Positions 32,966 to 45,130 are shown, counted from the first letter of the stretch. The stretch: DNA of 64,000 nucleotides from Chaetoderma sp. LZ-2023a (GCA_034401795.1 CM067370.1:58201295-58265294), one strand, 5' to 3'. Made by a program: numbers and translations. Notes: generated by a model from the letters alone, not told the origin.

Positions 32966-34600
32966 GCTGCTCGAGAGACAACTTGTAATATGGGCCTGCC
33001 TCCCACACTGCCTATTAGGGTGACAGGCTCATCTTTTTGGGGGGCTGGGCAACAACCTCTCCTGGCCCACAGATGACTAAAATATATATTGTTCATTAAC
33101 ACTCTGTCAAAACAAGGCAAATTAAATCATCTTTTAATTCTGTCTGACCACTGTCCAAGAGAGGAGATGGAGCAGCAAACAATCCCTGGATTCTATGATG
33201 GAGTGACATATATTAGCTTATGCTTACATAACCCGGACATAATCAAGATCTCACCCTGTTCATCGTGAATATATCTGCCCCTCACCACTGAACACTGGAT
33301 GCATGCAGCTCAATATGATGGACACTAATATGCTCAAACAATTGGACAACATGTTTCAGAATAGAAAGCAGAAATTCAGTCATATATTCCTGTAAATATC
33401 ATGTAACATATATAACAAATTAGATTCAAATTCTCATATCCTATGTCTATGTTATTTTTTTCGGCTGCCGAAGAAAAACAATGATTCACAGGTCATTTTG
33501 TAACAATTCTATATGACATTAATGAGTGAGAAAAAGATTAAATAGCATAACATATTCTACCTAGATATATAACATTAATGGTTATTGTTTACATTAGGTT
33601 ATTATCATACATGCAGCAATAGGGCTGTATCTATATATAATGCAAATCCATAAAATCAGAGTTCAGATTTATACAGAAATACTCTTTCGATGTAAGTATT
33701 GGCTAGTGGACCATGTGTTCACTCTACCGTAACCAGACATCTCTAAATGGATGACCATCAATAGGTAGTCTATTATTACAAGCTTAGAGCCAATTCTCCT
33801 GGAAGACAACTCACATCTATATGAGATATATGTAGATACCAGGTTCTGCTCACAAAATGTTTAACCTAATAACATCGTTAAAGCTACATGTATATTGACT
33901 AGAAGATAATTTCAGTTAAACAGCCTTACATACAGGTTGTTACCCAAATGACTGACCAACCAGCAGCCAAAATTGACTCAGAAATCTCTGCATTTTTCAT
34001 CACACTTTATTGATCATAGTTTTGGTAGAGTCATATGTGATGTAGAGTTTGGCTTGATATAGTGAAACCGGCCAATGAAAACTTCTGCAGCAGTCTTGAA
34101 CAATTTTGGCACCAAGAGCCCAAGATTGAAAACTTATCATTGAAATGATTGTCTAATTCAAACTCGCTAAAATATTCTCTTAATTTACAAATGTACATTT
34201 CTCCAGACCAGTGCATAAGCCACTGTTGAGTGGTTCACAATCCCCTAATAAATGCAGTACTTTCCTGACAGTAGTTTTACAAGAATTCTGTAGAATTAAA
34301 TCTTGCCTGTCCTCACTGTCGATAAATATCAGAACTGAAATCAATTCCATCTTGTAGAATGTAGATGAATTAGACTTTGTACCAAGTTCAGCACGATCGT
34401 GACCTTTGACCATGACCGTGTGCGTGCGTGCGCGTGCATGTGTACATTGAATTTGAAGTAGTGATCGGAATTATATGACACTTTAACCTCCTTACAGATC
34501 ATCAGAATGTTGACTAATCCTGAGAGATGTACCGTAGAGCAAAGTACAAATACTTAATGTTGAACAAAGGTTCCGCAAGCGGTGCATAATCGCTGCCATG
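32966..34600. other. No supported gene
   Basis: Mixed AT-rich sequence. A minus-strand stretch at 34395-34200 reads smoothly for about 65 residues (ending CEPLNSGLCTGLEKCTFVN) but lacks convincing splice sites. A GTGCGTGCGTGCGCG run is at 34419-34436. Confidence 0.4.
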
Positions 34601-34649
34601 ATGACAAAGCAATGAATGAGCGCTACCATAAAAAAGCGATTTCTTCATC

Positions 34650-35335
34650 AGACCCAGACCAGTCATCCTATGAGGTTTCAAAGAAATCCGCTAAACGGTC
34701 ATGGGGTTATCATACGGAAACCAATTTTCAAGATGGCCACCGGTGGCTTGTTCGCCATATTGGATTTCGGATCATCTACAATTTAGATAAGTTTCTTCCT
34801 TAGAGGCCTAGTTGTCCTCCTATGAAGTTTCAAAGTAATCAGCTAAACACAAATAGAGTTATCATCAGGAAACCAAATTTTCAAGATGGCCGCCGGAGGC
34901 TGTCGGCCATCATGGATTCAGATCATCATCAATTTGATAGGGTTCTTCCCCAGACCTCGTCCAACCACCCTATGAAGTTTCAAAGTGATCCAATAAACAG
35001 TAACTGATCTATCATCTGGAAAGCAATTTTCAAAAAGACTGCTTGTGGCTGCTGGGCACCTTGCTTTTCGGATCATCATCAATTTCGAGCGGTTTCTTCC
35101 CCAGGCATAGTCCAATCACCCTTTTTTAGTTTCAAAGCGATCCGCTAAACGCTAACAGAGTTATCATCCAGAAACCAATTTTCAAAATGGCCACCTGTGG
35201 CTGGTGGGCATCTTGGATTCAGATCGTGACTTTCAATAGGTTTCTTCCCCAGGCCTCGTCCAACCACCATATGAAGTTTCAAAGCGATCCAATAAATGGC
35301 AACGGAGTTATCATTCGGAAACCACTCTGCCGCTA
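34650..35335. repeat. Satellite array, about 5 units of 150 bp
   Basis: The unit contains CCTATGAAGTTTCAAAGCGA, TCCGCTAAACGGTAACAGAG, TTATCATCCGGAAACCAATT, TTCAAGATGGCC, GATCATCATCAATTT and CTTCCCCAGGCC. Units start near 34670, 34820, 34970, 35115 and 35265. Reading frames here are repeat-derived. Confidence 0.85.
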
Positions 35336-36160
35336 GCCCGCCCGGACGGCGCCATCACAGACCACGCCAATTCTTTGGCTGCGTGTAAAAAGCAGAACTT
35401 GTTTTATGGTCAGTAACCATGACATTATTACCTCAATCAACGTCATCATGTTACTTCCTAGCAGCATATGGAACCAAACCTTCCCACTCTGATATCAATA
35501 TTCTATCTTTTACTGTGTCAATATCAAAGGCTGACGTATATTTTTTATAGAATTTGGTGAAAGATGTTGCTGTCTATGACAGTACCATCTCCCACCAAAT
35601 TTGTTGAAAAATGAACACCAGTTCATCTTTTAATTTAATTTGAAGATTTAAAATTTTGACACCAGAGTGGTAAGGGTTGAATGCAAAACCTTAATGTTCA
35701 AGTTTTGTACAAAGGACAGTTACCGTGACCGTATGATCTCAATATCATCATTTTGAATCCAAACCACAGACAGACATGGATCCAAATTTAGTTCCCATAG
35801 GGTTAACCAACCCTGAAAGGGAAGATGAGAACCTGGGTTAAACACAAAAACTAAACGTTTATAAAATAGTTTTGTATCACGGTCACAATGACTTAGACCT
35901 TTGACCTCCAGTGTCATCACGCTGTGTTCTAATAACAATAATAATGTATTCAAGTTTAGTTACAAAAACCTTCACAAATCCTGAAATATAGGCCAAAGCG
36001 ATTGGCCAAATATCTTAAATTCTGACTACGTCATCGGAAAACTGATACCTATGTCTCACTTCTTCAACACAAGTAAGACAAAAAATATGATCAGTAAATT
36101 ATCAATATTACAATTTTCTTAGTACACAGAAAGTCAGAGACAGATAAAATAGGCAAACCT
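35336..36160. other. Degraded repeat, no gene
   Basis: Phrases such as CAGTTACCGTGACCGTATGA and ATATCAAAGGCTGACG resemble the TGACC-rich array at 41160. No coding evidence. Confidence 0.45.
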
Positions 36161-36162
36161 AT

Positions 36163-36405
36163 CTAGCATCTACAATCTGCAACAGGCTGGTAGTGATTTC
36201 TAAGTGCCAGGTGGGCCAACAGCTGCCTCAAAGCATCACTGTATTCTGGCTCAAGTGGTCGCATAATATAAGACACGCTTGATGCTTTATTATGATACCA
36301 ACATTTCAAGATGTTAGTCAAAATATTGACTGTACTATGAAACTTATTATAGCTGACATTCTTTGTCTCTTTCAATTTGCACAAGGCTTCAGCAAAATCA
36401 TCCCT
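36163..36405 (-). CDS. Possible terminal exon of an unidentified gene
   Basis: The minus strand after a candidate acceptor (CACTGTCCTAG at 36406) is open for about 79 residues to a TAG at 36163. The start reads RDDFAEALCKLKETKNVSYN and the end NHYQPVADCRC. The composition is protein-like (mixed hydrophobic and charged residues) and it is not part of any repeat I can see here. I do not recognise the family. No partner exon is evident, and the 830-residue zinc-finger gene upstream on the same strand already ends at 39046. It may be chance. Confidence 0.3.
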   Translation of the reverse strand, partial: RDDFAEALCKLKETKNVSYNKFHSTVNILTNILKCWYHNKASSVSYIMRPLEPEYSDALRQLLAHLALRNHYQPVADCRC

Positions 36406-36470
36406 CTAGGACAGTGGTGCCTTATAACCAGACAATTCCAACATCAAAACAACTAATATACAGGTACCAT

Positions 36471-36532
36471 GTTGAATATTAAATTAAAGAATTGACTGGA
36501 AGCTTTTGGCAGTTTCCAAAGTATTAAACCAA
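36471..36532. mobile_element. Hairpin MITE, AATATT family, degraded
   Basis: TTGAATATTAAATTAAAGAA, GACTGG and TTTCCAAAGTATTAAACC form the two partial arms. Confidence 0.4.
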
Positions 36533-36651
36533 ATATATCTTACATACAAATTCAATCTTCTGTTGGCCTGCAAATGGTTATTTCTCAGCCACATTGCAGA
36601 CATCATTACTAACTATCATGATCTATTGAGCTTTTGATTGGCACAAGCTTT

Positions 36652-36800
36652 AATGGGCAAGCCATCTAAAACCAGGCTTTGCAGTGGTCTTCTGAAATGT
36701 TCATTTGCAGGCCAAGAGAATTCTTTTTTTTATTGTATCAATGGAATGACTAAACGAGCCAGTCATTCAAGCAATACATTTTCAAAAACAAGGCATTGCA
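36652..36800. mobile_element. Hairpin MITE, GGCCAAGAG family, partial
   Basis: Has the asymmetric head (GCAGTGGTCTTCTGAAATGT) and left arm (TCATTTGCAGGCCAAGAG) as at 62371, and the central inverted part (TGGAATGACTAAACGAGCC, AGTCATTCAAGC, TTTTCAAAAACA). The right outer arm is lost. Confidence 0.6.
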
Positions 36801-37560
36801 AGAAACACAAATCCCTCGATTCCCGCTTGTTGAAATGCATTGTAAGGAATCTGGGCAATTTACTTGCCTGCTCCATATAACTGATACATGTGCCTTGATG
36901 TAAGGAAATGAGGTTAAAGGTACATTGATATTATACATCTATAAATTTCATATATGGAATTCAGTGTATAAACTACTTCTAGTGGGTCAATACTAGCATT
37001 TGATCTTCAATTCTTATATATATATGGGCACTCCTTAACAGCAGATTTCACTACCATTTCACAGAGAACACAAGAGTATTAGCTTCCAATAATTGTAACG
37101 ATCGTCATGATTTATTGACTCAGTGTGCACGCTATAAATGATACATTGTGGTTATGTCGGAAGTCGATTTCTTTGAAATGTCCCTATAATTGGTTGCGGT
37201 TCGGATCCTCTGTGTTGTCGTTTTTTAGGTTTTGCGAGCAACGGGGATTGTAAAACTTGTGGCACCAGCACTTTTTCTGAAATTCTCAAACTGTTGAGAC
37301 ATATTAAGATTGTTTTAAGTTCTTACCAATAGGAATGTTTTGTATTCTAACCCTTATGCGAAGAAATTAAAACTATGTTTACATAAAATAGAAAATAATA
37401 ACAAATATGGGTGAGCAGTCAGGAATACCTGTATAGAAAACAGTATCCAGTAATCATATATCGAGACCGTTACATTACCCAAATAAAAAAGAATTTTCTT
37501 TATATCAACCAGCATGCAAATGTCTCTTTAACCCTTTAATGGTCAAATTTTGTCAAGAGT
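36801..37560. other. No supported gene
   Basis: AT-rich spacer. A few potential splice-like motifs but no coding frame. Confidence 0.45.
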
Positions 37561-37578
37561 CAAAATATTTGCTTATTG

Positions 37579-37750
37579 GATGTCCATTTGCAGGCCAAGG
37601 ACTATTTTTTGAAAATTTAACACTGGAATGACTGGCTCGGATATCGAGCCAGGCATTCAAGTGGTAAATTTTCAAAAACAGTCCTCTCTTAGACTGCAAA
37701 TGGACATTCCTAAAGACCACTGCAGAAGCCGGTTTTGGCCAGCTTGACCA
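37579..37750. mobile_element. Hairpin MITE, GGCCAAGAG family, full palindrome
   Basis: A palindrome of about 131 bp (37579-37709) centred on GGCTCGGATATCGAGCC. The outer arms are ATGTCCATTTGCAGGCCAAG and its inverse, the inner arms TTTTTGAAAATTTAACACTG and its inverse. The asymmetric segment AGACCACTGCAGAAGCCGG, TTTTGGCC follows on the right (37714-37742); it is the inverted head seen at 62371 and 36652. Confidence 0.85.
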
Positions 37751-37754
37751 TTAA

Positions 37755-38325
37755 CAGGTTTAATTAACAAAGTTTGTATTTTTCAACGGTGATAGCTCTG
37801 GCAAATATTGACGGAAACTAATAAAACAGGAACTTGACCTCCATCTAATACTATTAATCTAGATTCCAAATTTGGTTCAAATCCATTTAGCCTAGCATGA
37901 GATATTTCCTGGAAGCGGACAAATTAATGAAGTTTGTATCTTCAAGTGTGATAGCTATGGCAAACATTGAAAGAAACTTACAAACACGAACTTGAGCTCC
38001 GTCTTAGTATTATTAATCTAATTACTGAATTTGTTTCAAATCTGTTTAGTCTATCATGAGTTATTGTTCGGAAACCGTCAAATTAACGAAGTTTGTATAT
38101 TTGAAGGGCAATAACTCTGGCAAATATTGACCGAAACACGAATGTGACCTCTAGTATTAATTTAAATTCTGATGTTGGTTTCAAATCTGTTTAGCGTTGC
38201 ACGAGTTATTGCACAGAAATGGACAAATTAACAAAGTTTGTATATTTCAAAGGGTGATAACTCCGCCAAACATTGATGTAATATAATGAAACACGAACTT
38301 CACATCTGCCTCTGCCAATCTGAGG
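37755..38325. repeat. Satellite array, about 4 units of 150 bp
   Basis: The unit contains ACAAATTAACGAAGTTTGTA, TTTCAAAGGGTGATAACTCT, GGCAAATATTGACGGAAAC and ATCTGTTTAGTCTAGCATGA. A detached unit is at 38695-38830. Confidence 0.85.
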
Positions 38326-39045
38326 CATGGGACATTTTGTGTCAGACATTTATTTTGCTCATTGTAATTCACACATTCCTCTTAGCTTATTCTTTTTCAT
38401 TAAGTAGCGATGAATAAAGTTTGGACCAGTATGATTGAAGTCAATTTTCACTTTATTTTTCTAAATTGGCCAAAATCTTTTTTTATTTCTTCCTATAACA
38501 AATTTGAAAAAAATCAGAGCTGTTTTCTTATCATACAAACTCTTAGCAAATCCAGTGCTTATATACTACACCTCTAACACTGCAAATTTCAAGAATATAC
38601 ATTGCAAAACATTTCTACCAAGTTTCATAATAATATCCCCTAAAATAACAAAAATATTATCTTTTAAATGTGATAAAAGCTTATTCTTCATTATGTGGGA
38701 CTTCAAAGGGGATAACTCTGGCAAGTATGGACAAAAACTAGCGGAACATGAACTTTACATCCGTCTTACTACTATTTAGTTATATTCCGATTAGTCTAAC
38801 ACATGTTATTGGACGGAAACCAATTATTCAGGTACATACATACGAAAAGAAACATTCCTATATCACCTCAAACTTCATTTCCGAGGGGATAATTATCTTC
38901 TCTTAGCCTGCAAATGAACAATCAGAGCAAAAATTTCGTTCGTCACAAATCGTGACCATTAAAAGGTTAAGGAGTCATTATATTTTGGCCTCAAAATGCA
39001 GATCGTCTCTCAAAGAGATCTTCTGAATGACAGCTAATTACTACT
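38326..39045. other. 3' flank of zinc-finger gene, satellite unit
   Basis: 38695-38830 is a stray unit of the preceding satellite. 38908-38930 is a single arm of the GGCCAAGAG hairpin (TTAGCCTGCAAATGAACA). No AATAAA lies just after the stop at 39046; AAAATATAATG about 70 bases downstream on the minus strand is a weak alternative. Confidence 0.4.
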
Positions 39046-39415
39046 TTACAATGAAAACAGTTTTTTGCTCATACATATATCATTCAGGATAACATCAGGA
39101 TCAAGATCAATACTAATTTTAGATTTCGAAGACGATGAAGTGTCATCACTATCAGACTCACTCAGCGTGACAGAATTCTCAAGCGAATCAACTTGCTCTA
39201 CTTGGCTATTTAGAGATCGTCTTTGATGATTCCAATGTGCACTGAGGTGCCGACAAAATTTACGCCGCCGTTTGCTAATAAATAGACACATATGGCAGCA
39301 ATACCGAAGGTGTCGTGCCGACTTGATCTTATGTTCTGTATGCCAAATGTGATTAGCTATAGGTATTGGTGCACGGCCTTCATGCCGCCTCCGAATATGA
39401 TCAAACACACTGACC
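39046..39415 (-). CDS. C2H2 zinc-finger gene, terminal exon
   Basis: The acceptor is TTCTCTCTTTCCAG (39429-39416) and the exon starts at 39415. One base completes a Trp codon begun in the exon ending at 42721, then VSVFDHIRRRHEG supplies the two histidines of the finger whose cysteines are in the previous exon. Residues 748-768 of the joined protein form the last finger (CHMCLFISKRRRKFCRHLSA, H). An acidic Ser-rich tail follows (SESDSDDTSSSSKS) and the protein ends KKLFSL with TAA at 39046. The coding contribution is 122 residues. Confidence 0.8.
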
Positions 39416-39599
39416 CTGGAAAGAGAGAAATGTACAAAATATAGATATGTGTATTAGTGAAGCTGGTAAAATACATGTACATTCAACTGGCATGTTCTGG
39501 AAAAAAGTCAATTTGCAGATCATCAAAATATATGAGAAAGCTTCAAGAAGTGCCTTATTCAATGGACAAATTGAGCACTTACACAGGGCCAGCCAACTA

Positions 39600-39880
39600 G
39601 GGTTGATATCTGTCACATGTTTAGTGATGAGTAGTGTTTTGACAACTTCTGAGAGTTTTACCAAAAAACGTGACCAATCAAAATTCTGTATACGGTTCCG
39701 AAGCCTACAGCCGTAGGGTCTTCCCAGCCGAATTAGGCTGAAATCCGCCAAGCAGTTACTGAGTAGCATTCTGACAATTTCTATAAGTTTTCCATAAAAT
39801 CTTAGATTTTCACCAAAAAGAAAATACCAATAAAAATTCTGTATACAAGTTCTAGACCCTACCAATGTAGCGATAAAGTA
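39600..39880. repeat. B-type satellite units, 2 copies
   Basis: Same unit as 5594-6060 (GTGTTTTGACAACTTCTG, CAAAATTCTGTATACGG, CCTACAGCCGTAGGG). Lies in the zinc-finger intron. Confidence 0.75.
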
Positions 39881-41155
39881 TCATTTTCTTACAAGAAATG
39901 GGTTAATCAGAAATCTGTCTTGTTCAAGTGATTTTTGGGACTGTGACATGTATAAGGGAATGATCTTTATCAACGGGCATATGTCAGTATTGCGTTTGTA
40001 CATGATAGTGGTGTACGATTATTTAAGCATTTATAAATAAATGCATGGACTGCGAGATACTGATTATTCTAAACCAGATATATCATTCCGTTTGCCAAAC
40101 TCTATTATCAGGTATAAATAATGTAATGTGCATGTGAATCGCTTCACTGATTATTACCAAGTTAAGCCTAAAACACCACTACTTATTATTATCATCCCTT
40201 GTCAATTTCTCCTAGTCTCATACTAGCAGGCTAGTGTTAATTTCATTCCCCGACATACCAGAGTAATAGGTAGGGCTTTTCTGTTTATTTGTAGTAAAGA
40301 AATGTTATTGAATTTCTTGTCTCACAGTCATACTGTCAATTATTCACGTAATTTTTGATAAGGTACTTAAAACTGAATGCTGCATACCGTAAGATGGGTT
40401 ATTTCACCATCGTGAGGTAACTTCGCCACCTAAGTCGTCAAATTTCTTTCATAACATCACAAATGCCCGCCACTCGCCATCCCTGTCACTCATTCCCTCC
40501 CAGACTTGATCCGACTTAGTGACTTCGTCGAACACACGCACGCATGCACCATTAATTCACTCAACAATCCATACACCCAGGGACACCAACCCACTCGCCC
40601 AAGCGCGCACTGAGTGATACAAAAATGAATGTTTCCGGTAGAATTTCAGTATTTATGATGCTGTGTACATTAACCGCACTATGAAAATTGGACGTCTTCG
40701 CAATCCAGAAAAGAAATTACAGAATTTTTTATATATTAAAAAACTACTTTGAATGCATAACATTCTGGCACTGAGTTTTTATAAAATTGTAAAAGTCACA
40801 ATTTTGACACGAGGATGAAAATAGGCGAAATTACACTAAGGACATATGAATACACTAGCATACTGCCTAGCGAGTCACTCGCTATGTGAAAGTAAACCCC
40901 AAAATGTTCCCTTGTACATGTCGAAGGTCGAACGTCAACGTAATTGTCGAACGTCAACGTAATTATTTTACAAGTCAAAATCGCCGTTTCATCACATTTT
41001 TTCAGTTGTTTAGGTTAATTATTTAAATTGGAGAATGTTGCCCCGTTTTTAATTAGTAAATGGAGCATATATATCATGCAATATCAGCTATTTCACGGAG
41101 ACCGCTGGGTAGCCCCTTTAATAAGACTTAAGTCATCATCCGGAAACGAAATATG
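39881..41155. other. Intron sequence without features
   Basis: A direct duplication GTCGAACGTCAACGTAATT occurs at about 40927 and 40947. Otherwise I see nothing. Confidence 0.5.
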
Positions 41156-41159
41156 TTAT

Positions 41160-41785
41160 TAAATGGGTCACCGTACCTTTGACCCTTGACCCAAAATCGA
41201 TAGGGTTCTTCTGAACATCAAGGACAACCTGACACGCAACCTTGACCCTTGACCCAAAATCGATAGGATACTTCTGAACACCAAAGACAATCTCACACGC
41301 AAGATTGGTAAAGATCCCTTCAATAAGCCTCGAATTATCATCCAGAAACGCAATATAATGTCATTAATTGGGTAACCGTGACATTTACCTTTGAGCATTT
41401 GATACAAAAATCAATTCAGATCTTCGAAACACCAAGAACAACCTCCCACCCAAGATTGGCAAAGATCCCTTCAATAACACTCAAGCCATCATCTGGAAAC
41501 GTAATGCCATTAATTGGGTCACCGTGACCTTGGCCTTTGACACCAGAATTGATAGGGTTCTTCGGAACACCAAGACAACATCCCACCCAAGATTGGTAAA
41601 GATCCCTTCAATGAGACTCCAGTTATGATTGGGAAACACAAAATGTCATTAATTGTGTTACTGTGACCCTGACCTTTGTACCCCCAAATCGATAGGGTTC
41701 TTCGGATCACCAAGAACAACCTCCCACCCAAGTTTGTTGAACGTCGTTCCAGTGGAACTAGAATTAGCCCACCAGACAGACAAAG
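41160..41785. repeat. TGACC-rich satellite array, about 5 units
   Basis: The unit (about 120-140 bp) contains GGGTCACCGTGACCTTTGAC, CCAAAATCGATAGGGTTCTT, CGGAACACCAAGGACAACCT, CCCACCCAAGATTGG, AAAGATCCCTTCAATAAG and CATCATCCGGAAACG. The first two units are joined by a partial duplication. Confidence 0.85.
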
Positions 41786-42416
41786 CAAAGGTTATATACC
41801 CTACCCCACCCACCCCATTATACCTATAATGGGGGAGGGAGGCATAATTAACTGATGTACTACTAAAATTATAAGTTATGTATGTCTCTCTCTGTACCAG
41901 CAGTTCTGGCTCCAGGGCAGCGCTACGCAGTACACACTTGAATTATTGAATTGGGTGGAACACCACAATGGTGTGGGCATGTTAACTTTGAAACTGGGTA
42001 CATGGCTGTCCGCAGCAGGCATCAAATGGGGGTCAGAACATCTAAATTTCAATATTTTCTAGATGTGAATCCACGATGCACCTAATGTTCCCTACCTCCT
42101 GCAATCTAATCCTGTCGATGCTCATGCACCCATATCAGAGGTTCCAACATTTTTTACCCATGCCCATTGACAGAAGAGAATACAAATAGAGAACTTAGAC
42201 TAGCCTGTGATTTAAATGTTATGTTTCAAACAGTTTCATCCTTTGGCCTGTAAATGAACAATGCAGAGATCCGATCTGTTAATCAACCATTTGATCTCAC
42301 AATCGATTACATCACTAGATTGCTGTCACAATCAAATTGACATAGTTCCGACACGAAAACCGAAAACTCTGTCACTAATTTATTGTCTTTGAATTTACAA
42401 TTTAATAAAAATTCTG

Positions 42417-42502
42417 TTAAATATTTTGTGACTAATTTGACACCTGCCTTAGGCAGCAAAAGCCTCCAGTAAAATTAGTTTCGAAATATTCAACAGCTTA
42501 CC
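42417..42502. mobile_element. Hairpin MITE, AATATT family
   Basis: Left arm TTAAATATTTTGTGACTAAT, loop with GCCTTAGGCAGC, right arm CCAGTAAAATTAGTTTCGAA, ATATTCAACAGC. Inside the zinc-finger intron near its donor. Confidence 0.7.
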
Positions 42503-42720
42503 TGTGTTACCTTAAAATTTAGATTTCAAGAAACTAGGTTTCATGGTTAAAACTTGTGTCATATCGATTCCAACATGCGTAAAAAATGGGCGGAGATTAC
42601 CTACAAATGGGAATAGTTAGCAATGGATCCTGCTATTCTGAAATTGGTATTGATGCGGAAAATAACACTATGGCAAAATTTGTCATGTTCGATTGCTCTT
42701 GTTTTGGTTATATGACTCAC

Positions 42721-44843
42721 CATGTATGCGAATATGAACAGTGTGGACAGCGGAATGCATAATCGACTGGTTCCTTCTTCGACCCATGGTTCAGATAACT
42801 CTGCACATGCTTTAAATGTCGTTTCGGTGAATGAGAATGACGACGCTTATGTTTATGCTTAGATACCTTTTCAACATTGATATGATGCCTCTTCTTATGA
42901 GATGGATGTTTGTCGAGAGAATATGGACTAAACCTCTGCTTGAACTGCTTAAACACCTTATCAGGACTAAGGTATACTCGCCTTTTCTTATCAAATGATG
43001 AAGCATGCTTCAAGTGTCGACATGACTCTGTAGTAATATCAGTCTCTTTTTTATTTCCTTTCGTACTGGTTTTCCCATCACTATTCGATGAAGTTTTACC
43101 TGCCAGTAATGCTGAGCTAACAGTTGTTTTTTTACATAATGATGAGGTTTTAATGTTCGAAGGTTTATCTATAATTACATTACCTGAATTTTTTTTATCT
43201 GGCATTAAGTTACCGGAGAGATCTTTATCTGTCACTGAGTCTTCTGCTGAATTCTTTTGAATCGCTGATTTTTGTGCTAATAATGGTTGTCCCGGAGTGG
43301 ATGAAGTTGTCTCTGTATTGACTGGTAATAGAGGTGCGAGAGTTGTCGGATCTACATTTGTGTGCTTTCTTAATAATTCCTCTTTACCTAATCTGATTAG
43401 TTCAGTAACTTTCTCCTCTATCTTTTCATCTAGAAGGTGGATGAAGGAAAATGTGTCTGATAAATGTGCTTTTAAAAAATGACTATGTGCAGACCTCTTG
43501 CACGCATAAGTTTTTTCACACATACCACATTGATAAGGATAATAACTCAAATGGCAGTTTAGGTGGGTCCTCATTTCTTTTGGTTTGGGACAGATATAAC
43601 CACATCTCACACATAAAATCTTATTAACATTCAGGCTCTTTTGATCCACTGTTTTAGTGTTAGAATTGCTTCGATTGTGTGGTGCTTTAGGTTTTGTATT
43701 TGGAACTTGAATCAAATCATTTGAATTAGTAGCTTGTTTTTCTCCTACAGTGCAAGACTGTGGCACAGAACTATTATCATTGCAGTTTTTGGTCTGAGAG
43801 TTTGGAGGTATTAGCTCATATTGACAATAACCTGGCCAGGGGTGAGATAAAAGAGTATGCTCCCATACAGATTTCAAAGTAGTCCTTGTGAATGCACACA
43901 ATTTACATTTGATGAGTGTATTGCTATGTGTGATCATTATGTGTTCATTCAAATCACGATAGCTATATCCAATAAATTGACAATTTGCACACTTAATAAT
44001 TTTTCCCATCAACATAAATTCGGTTTTGTCCAATCTCTCCTTAAATGGATCACATTCTGTAAAGCTTGCAACATTCAATCTGTTCTTATTCCACATTTCC
44101 ACCTTTGAAATTTGAGAAGTACTATCATTTTCCTTGTCACTCGATAAATGTGTTTCAGGTGATGGGTTAATTATATTGAATACACTAAAGTTTGCAGAAC
44201 TCGTTGAATCACCTGTATCTGAACCTGATGGTGTATTTGACTGACTACCCTCACTGTCTAATACTGATGTGCTCGGATTCAGCTCAGCATTTACAGATGT
44301 CACCTTACGAGACTCATTACAAAGAAGTTGAGCTGAAACAATAATCTTTTGGTATTTACTGGGGTGGTGTATGCGTATGTGCATCAACACATCTTTCTTA
44401 TCTTTAGACTTTACAGTACAGTGTGCACACTGAATCACGTTTAATGTTGATGAACGTAAATGATCGAGCCAGGTTGATACCTGCACAAATGTTGCTTGAC
44501 ACTTTTTACACGTGAACGATGATAAATTGCTGTGCATTCTGTGTATATGAGTGCGCATTGCACATAGGTTATTTGTACCATACCTACAATTCAGACCACA
44601 ACACCGGTACAAGCAGAAAACGCAAAATGTCACATGGCCAAAGAGATGAGTGTAGAACTCTTTTTCATTTTCGCACCATCGAGAACAATGAGGGCAAGGA
44701 TAAGAAGTGGCGCCTTGATGAACTGAGTTGATGTGACTGCGATATGGCTTTGACGTTGCTGTGTAATACTTACACTGCGTAAATCCACATACGTAGAAAG
44801 CTTTACTTGCATTATTCATTCCCTTTGGGACAGGAAAATCCAT
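42721..44843 (-). CDS. C2H2 zinc-finger protein, main exon
   Basis: Encodes residues 1-708 of a protein of about 830. The ATG at 44843 (MDFPVPKGMNNASKAF) is the first after an in-frame TGA; a possible acceptor (TTTGAACAG, 44865) suggests a further 5' exon that is non-coding. C2H2 fingers lie at about residues 19-42, 50-70, 81-104, 139-160, 285-306, 313-334, 411-431, 439-460 and 699-719 (finished by the next exon). A degenerate one at 112-130 lacks its second His. Linkers 165-280 and 340-405 are Ser/Thr/Asn-rich, 465-490 is a charged helix, and 640-690 is basic and His/Lys/Arg-rich. Irregular finger spacing without TGEKP linkers argues against a KRAB-like array factor. It is probably a nuclear, DNA- or chromatin-binding protein; I do not recognise an orthologue. 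Confidence 0.85.
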
Positions 44844-45040
44844 AATGTTATCACTGTCCTGTTCAAATCAATATGTGTACATCCATGACATTTCAGCACT
44901 AACTAATAAAATTGACAGGTGACCGCTTGCAAACCCCATCTTCACTTTACTGTTTTTGTCTGATTACTGTCATCATGTCCTGCAAGAACAACAAACAGAT
45001 AAAAGTCATTTATCCCTGAAAATCCTGTATCTCAATTTTA
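44844..45040 (-). promoter_or_regulatory. 5' flank of the zinc-finger gene
   Basis: About 200 bp of ordinary AT-rich sequence before dispersed repeats begin. I see no TATA box; the real promoter may lie further up if a 5' exon exists. Confidence 0.3.
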
Positions 45041-45130
45041 AACCAAATCATACACTAGACTTGCACGATTATGCAATTTTTATAATAGCGATCATATTAG
45101 AGAAATAATTGTGATTCTCCGATTATTATC
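45041..45130. mobile_element. Possible hAT end fragment
   Basis: TAGACTTGCACGATTATGCA (45056) resembles the hAT terminal repeat at 29758, followed by GATTCTCCGATTATTATC. It is cut off by the next repeat at 45131. Confidence 0.35.

Larger units (their letters stand above)
39416..42720 (-). other. 3.3 kb intron of the zinc-finger gene
   Basis: The donor is GTGAGT (42720-42715) and the acceptor CAG (39418-39416), the latter after a pyrimidine tract. The intron carries two B-type satellite units (39600-39880), a TGACC-rich array (41160-41780) and a hairpin MITE (42417-42502). Confidence 0.75.

Noticed and set aside
34200-34413. 77-codon minus-strand frame, protein-like in places
   Set aside because: No convincing acceptor or donor and no recognised domain; kept only as a remark.
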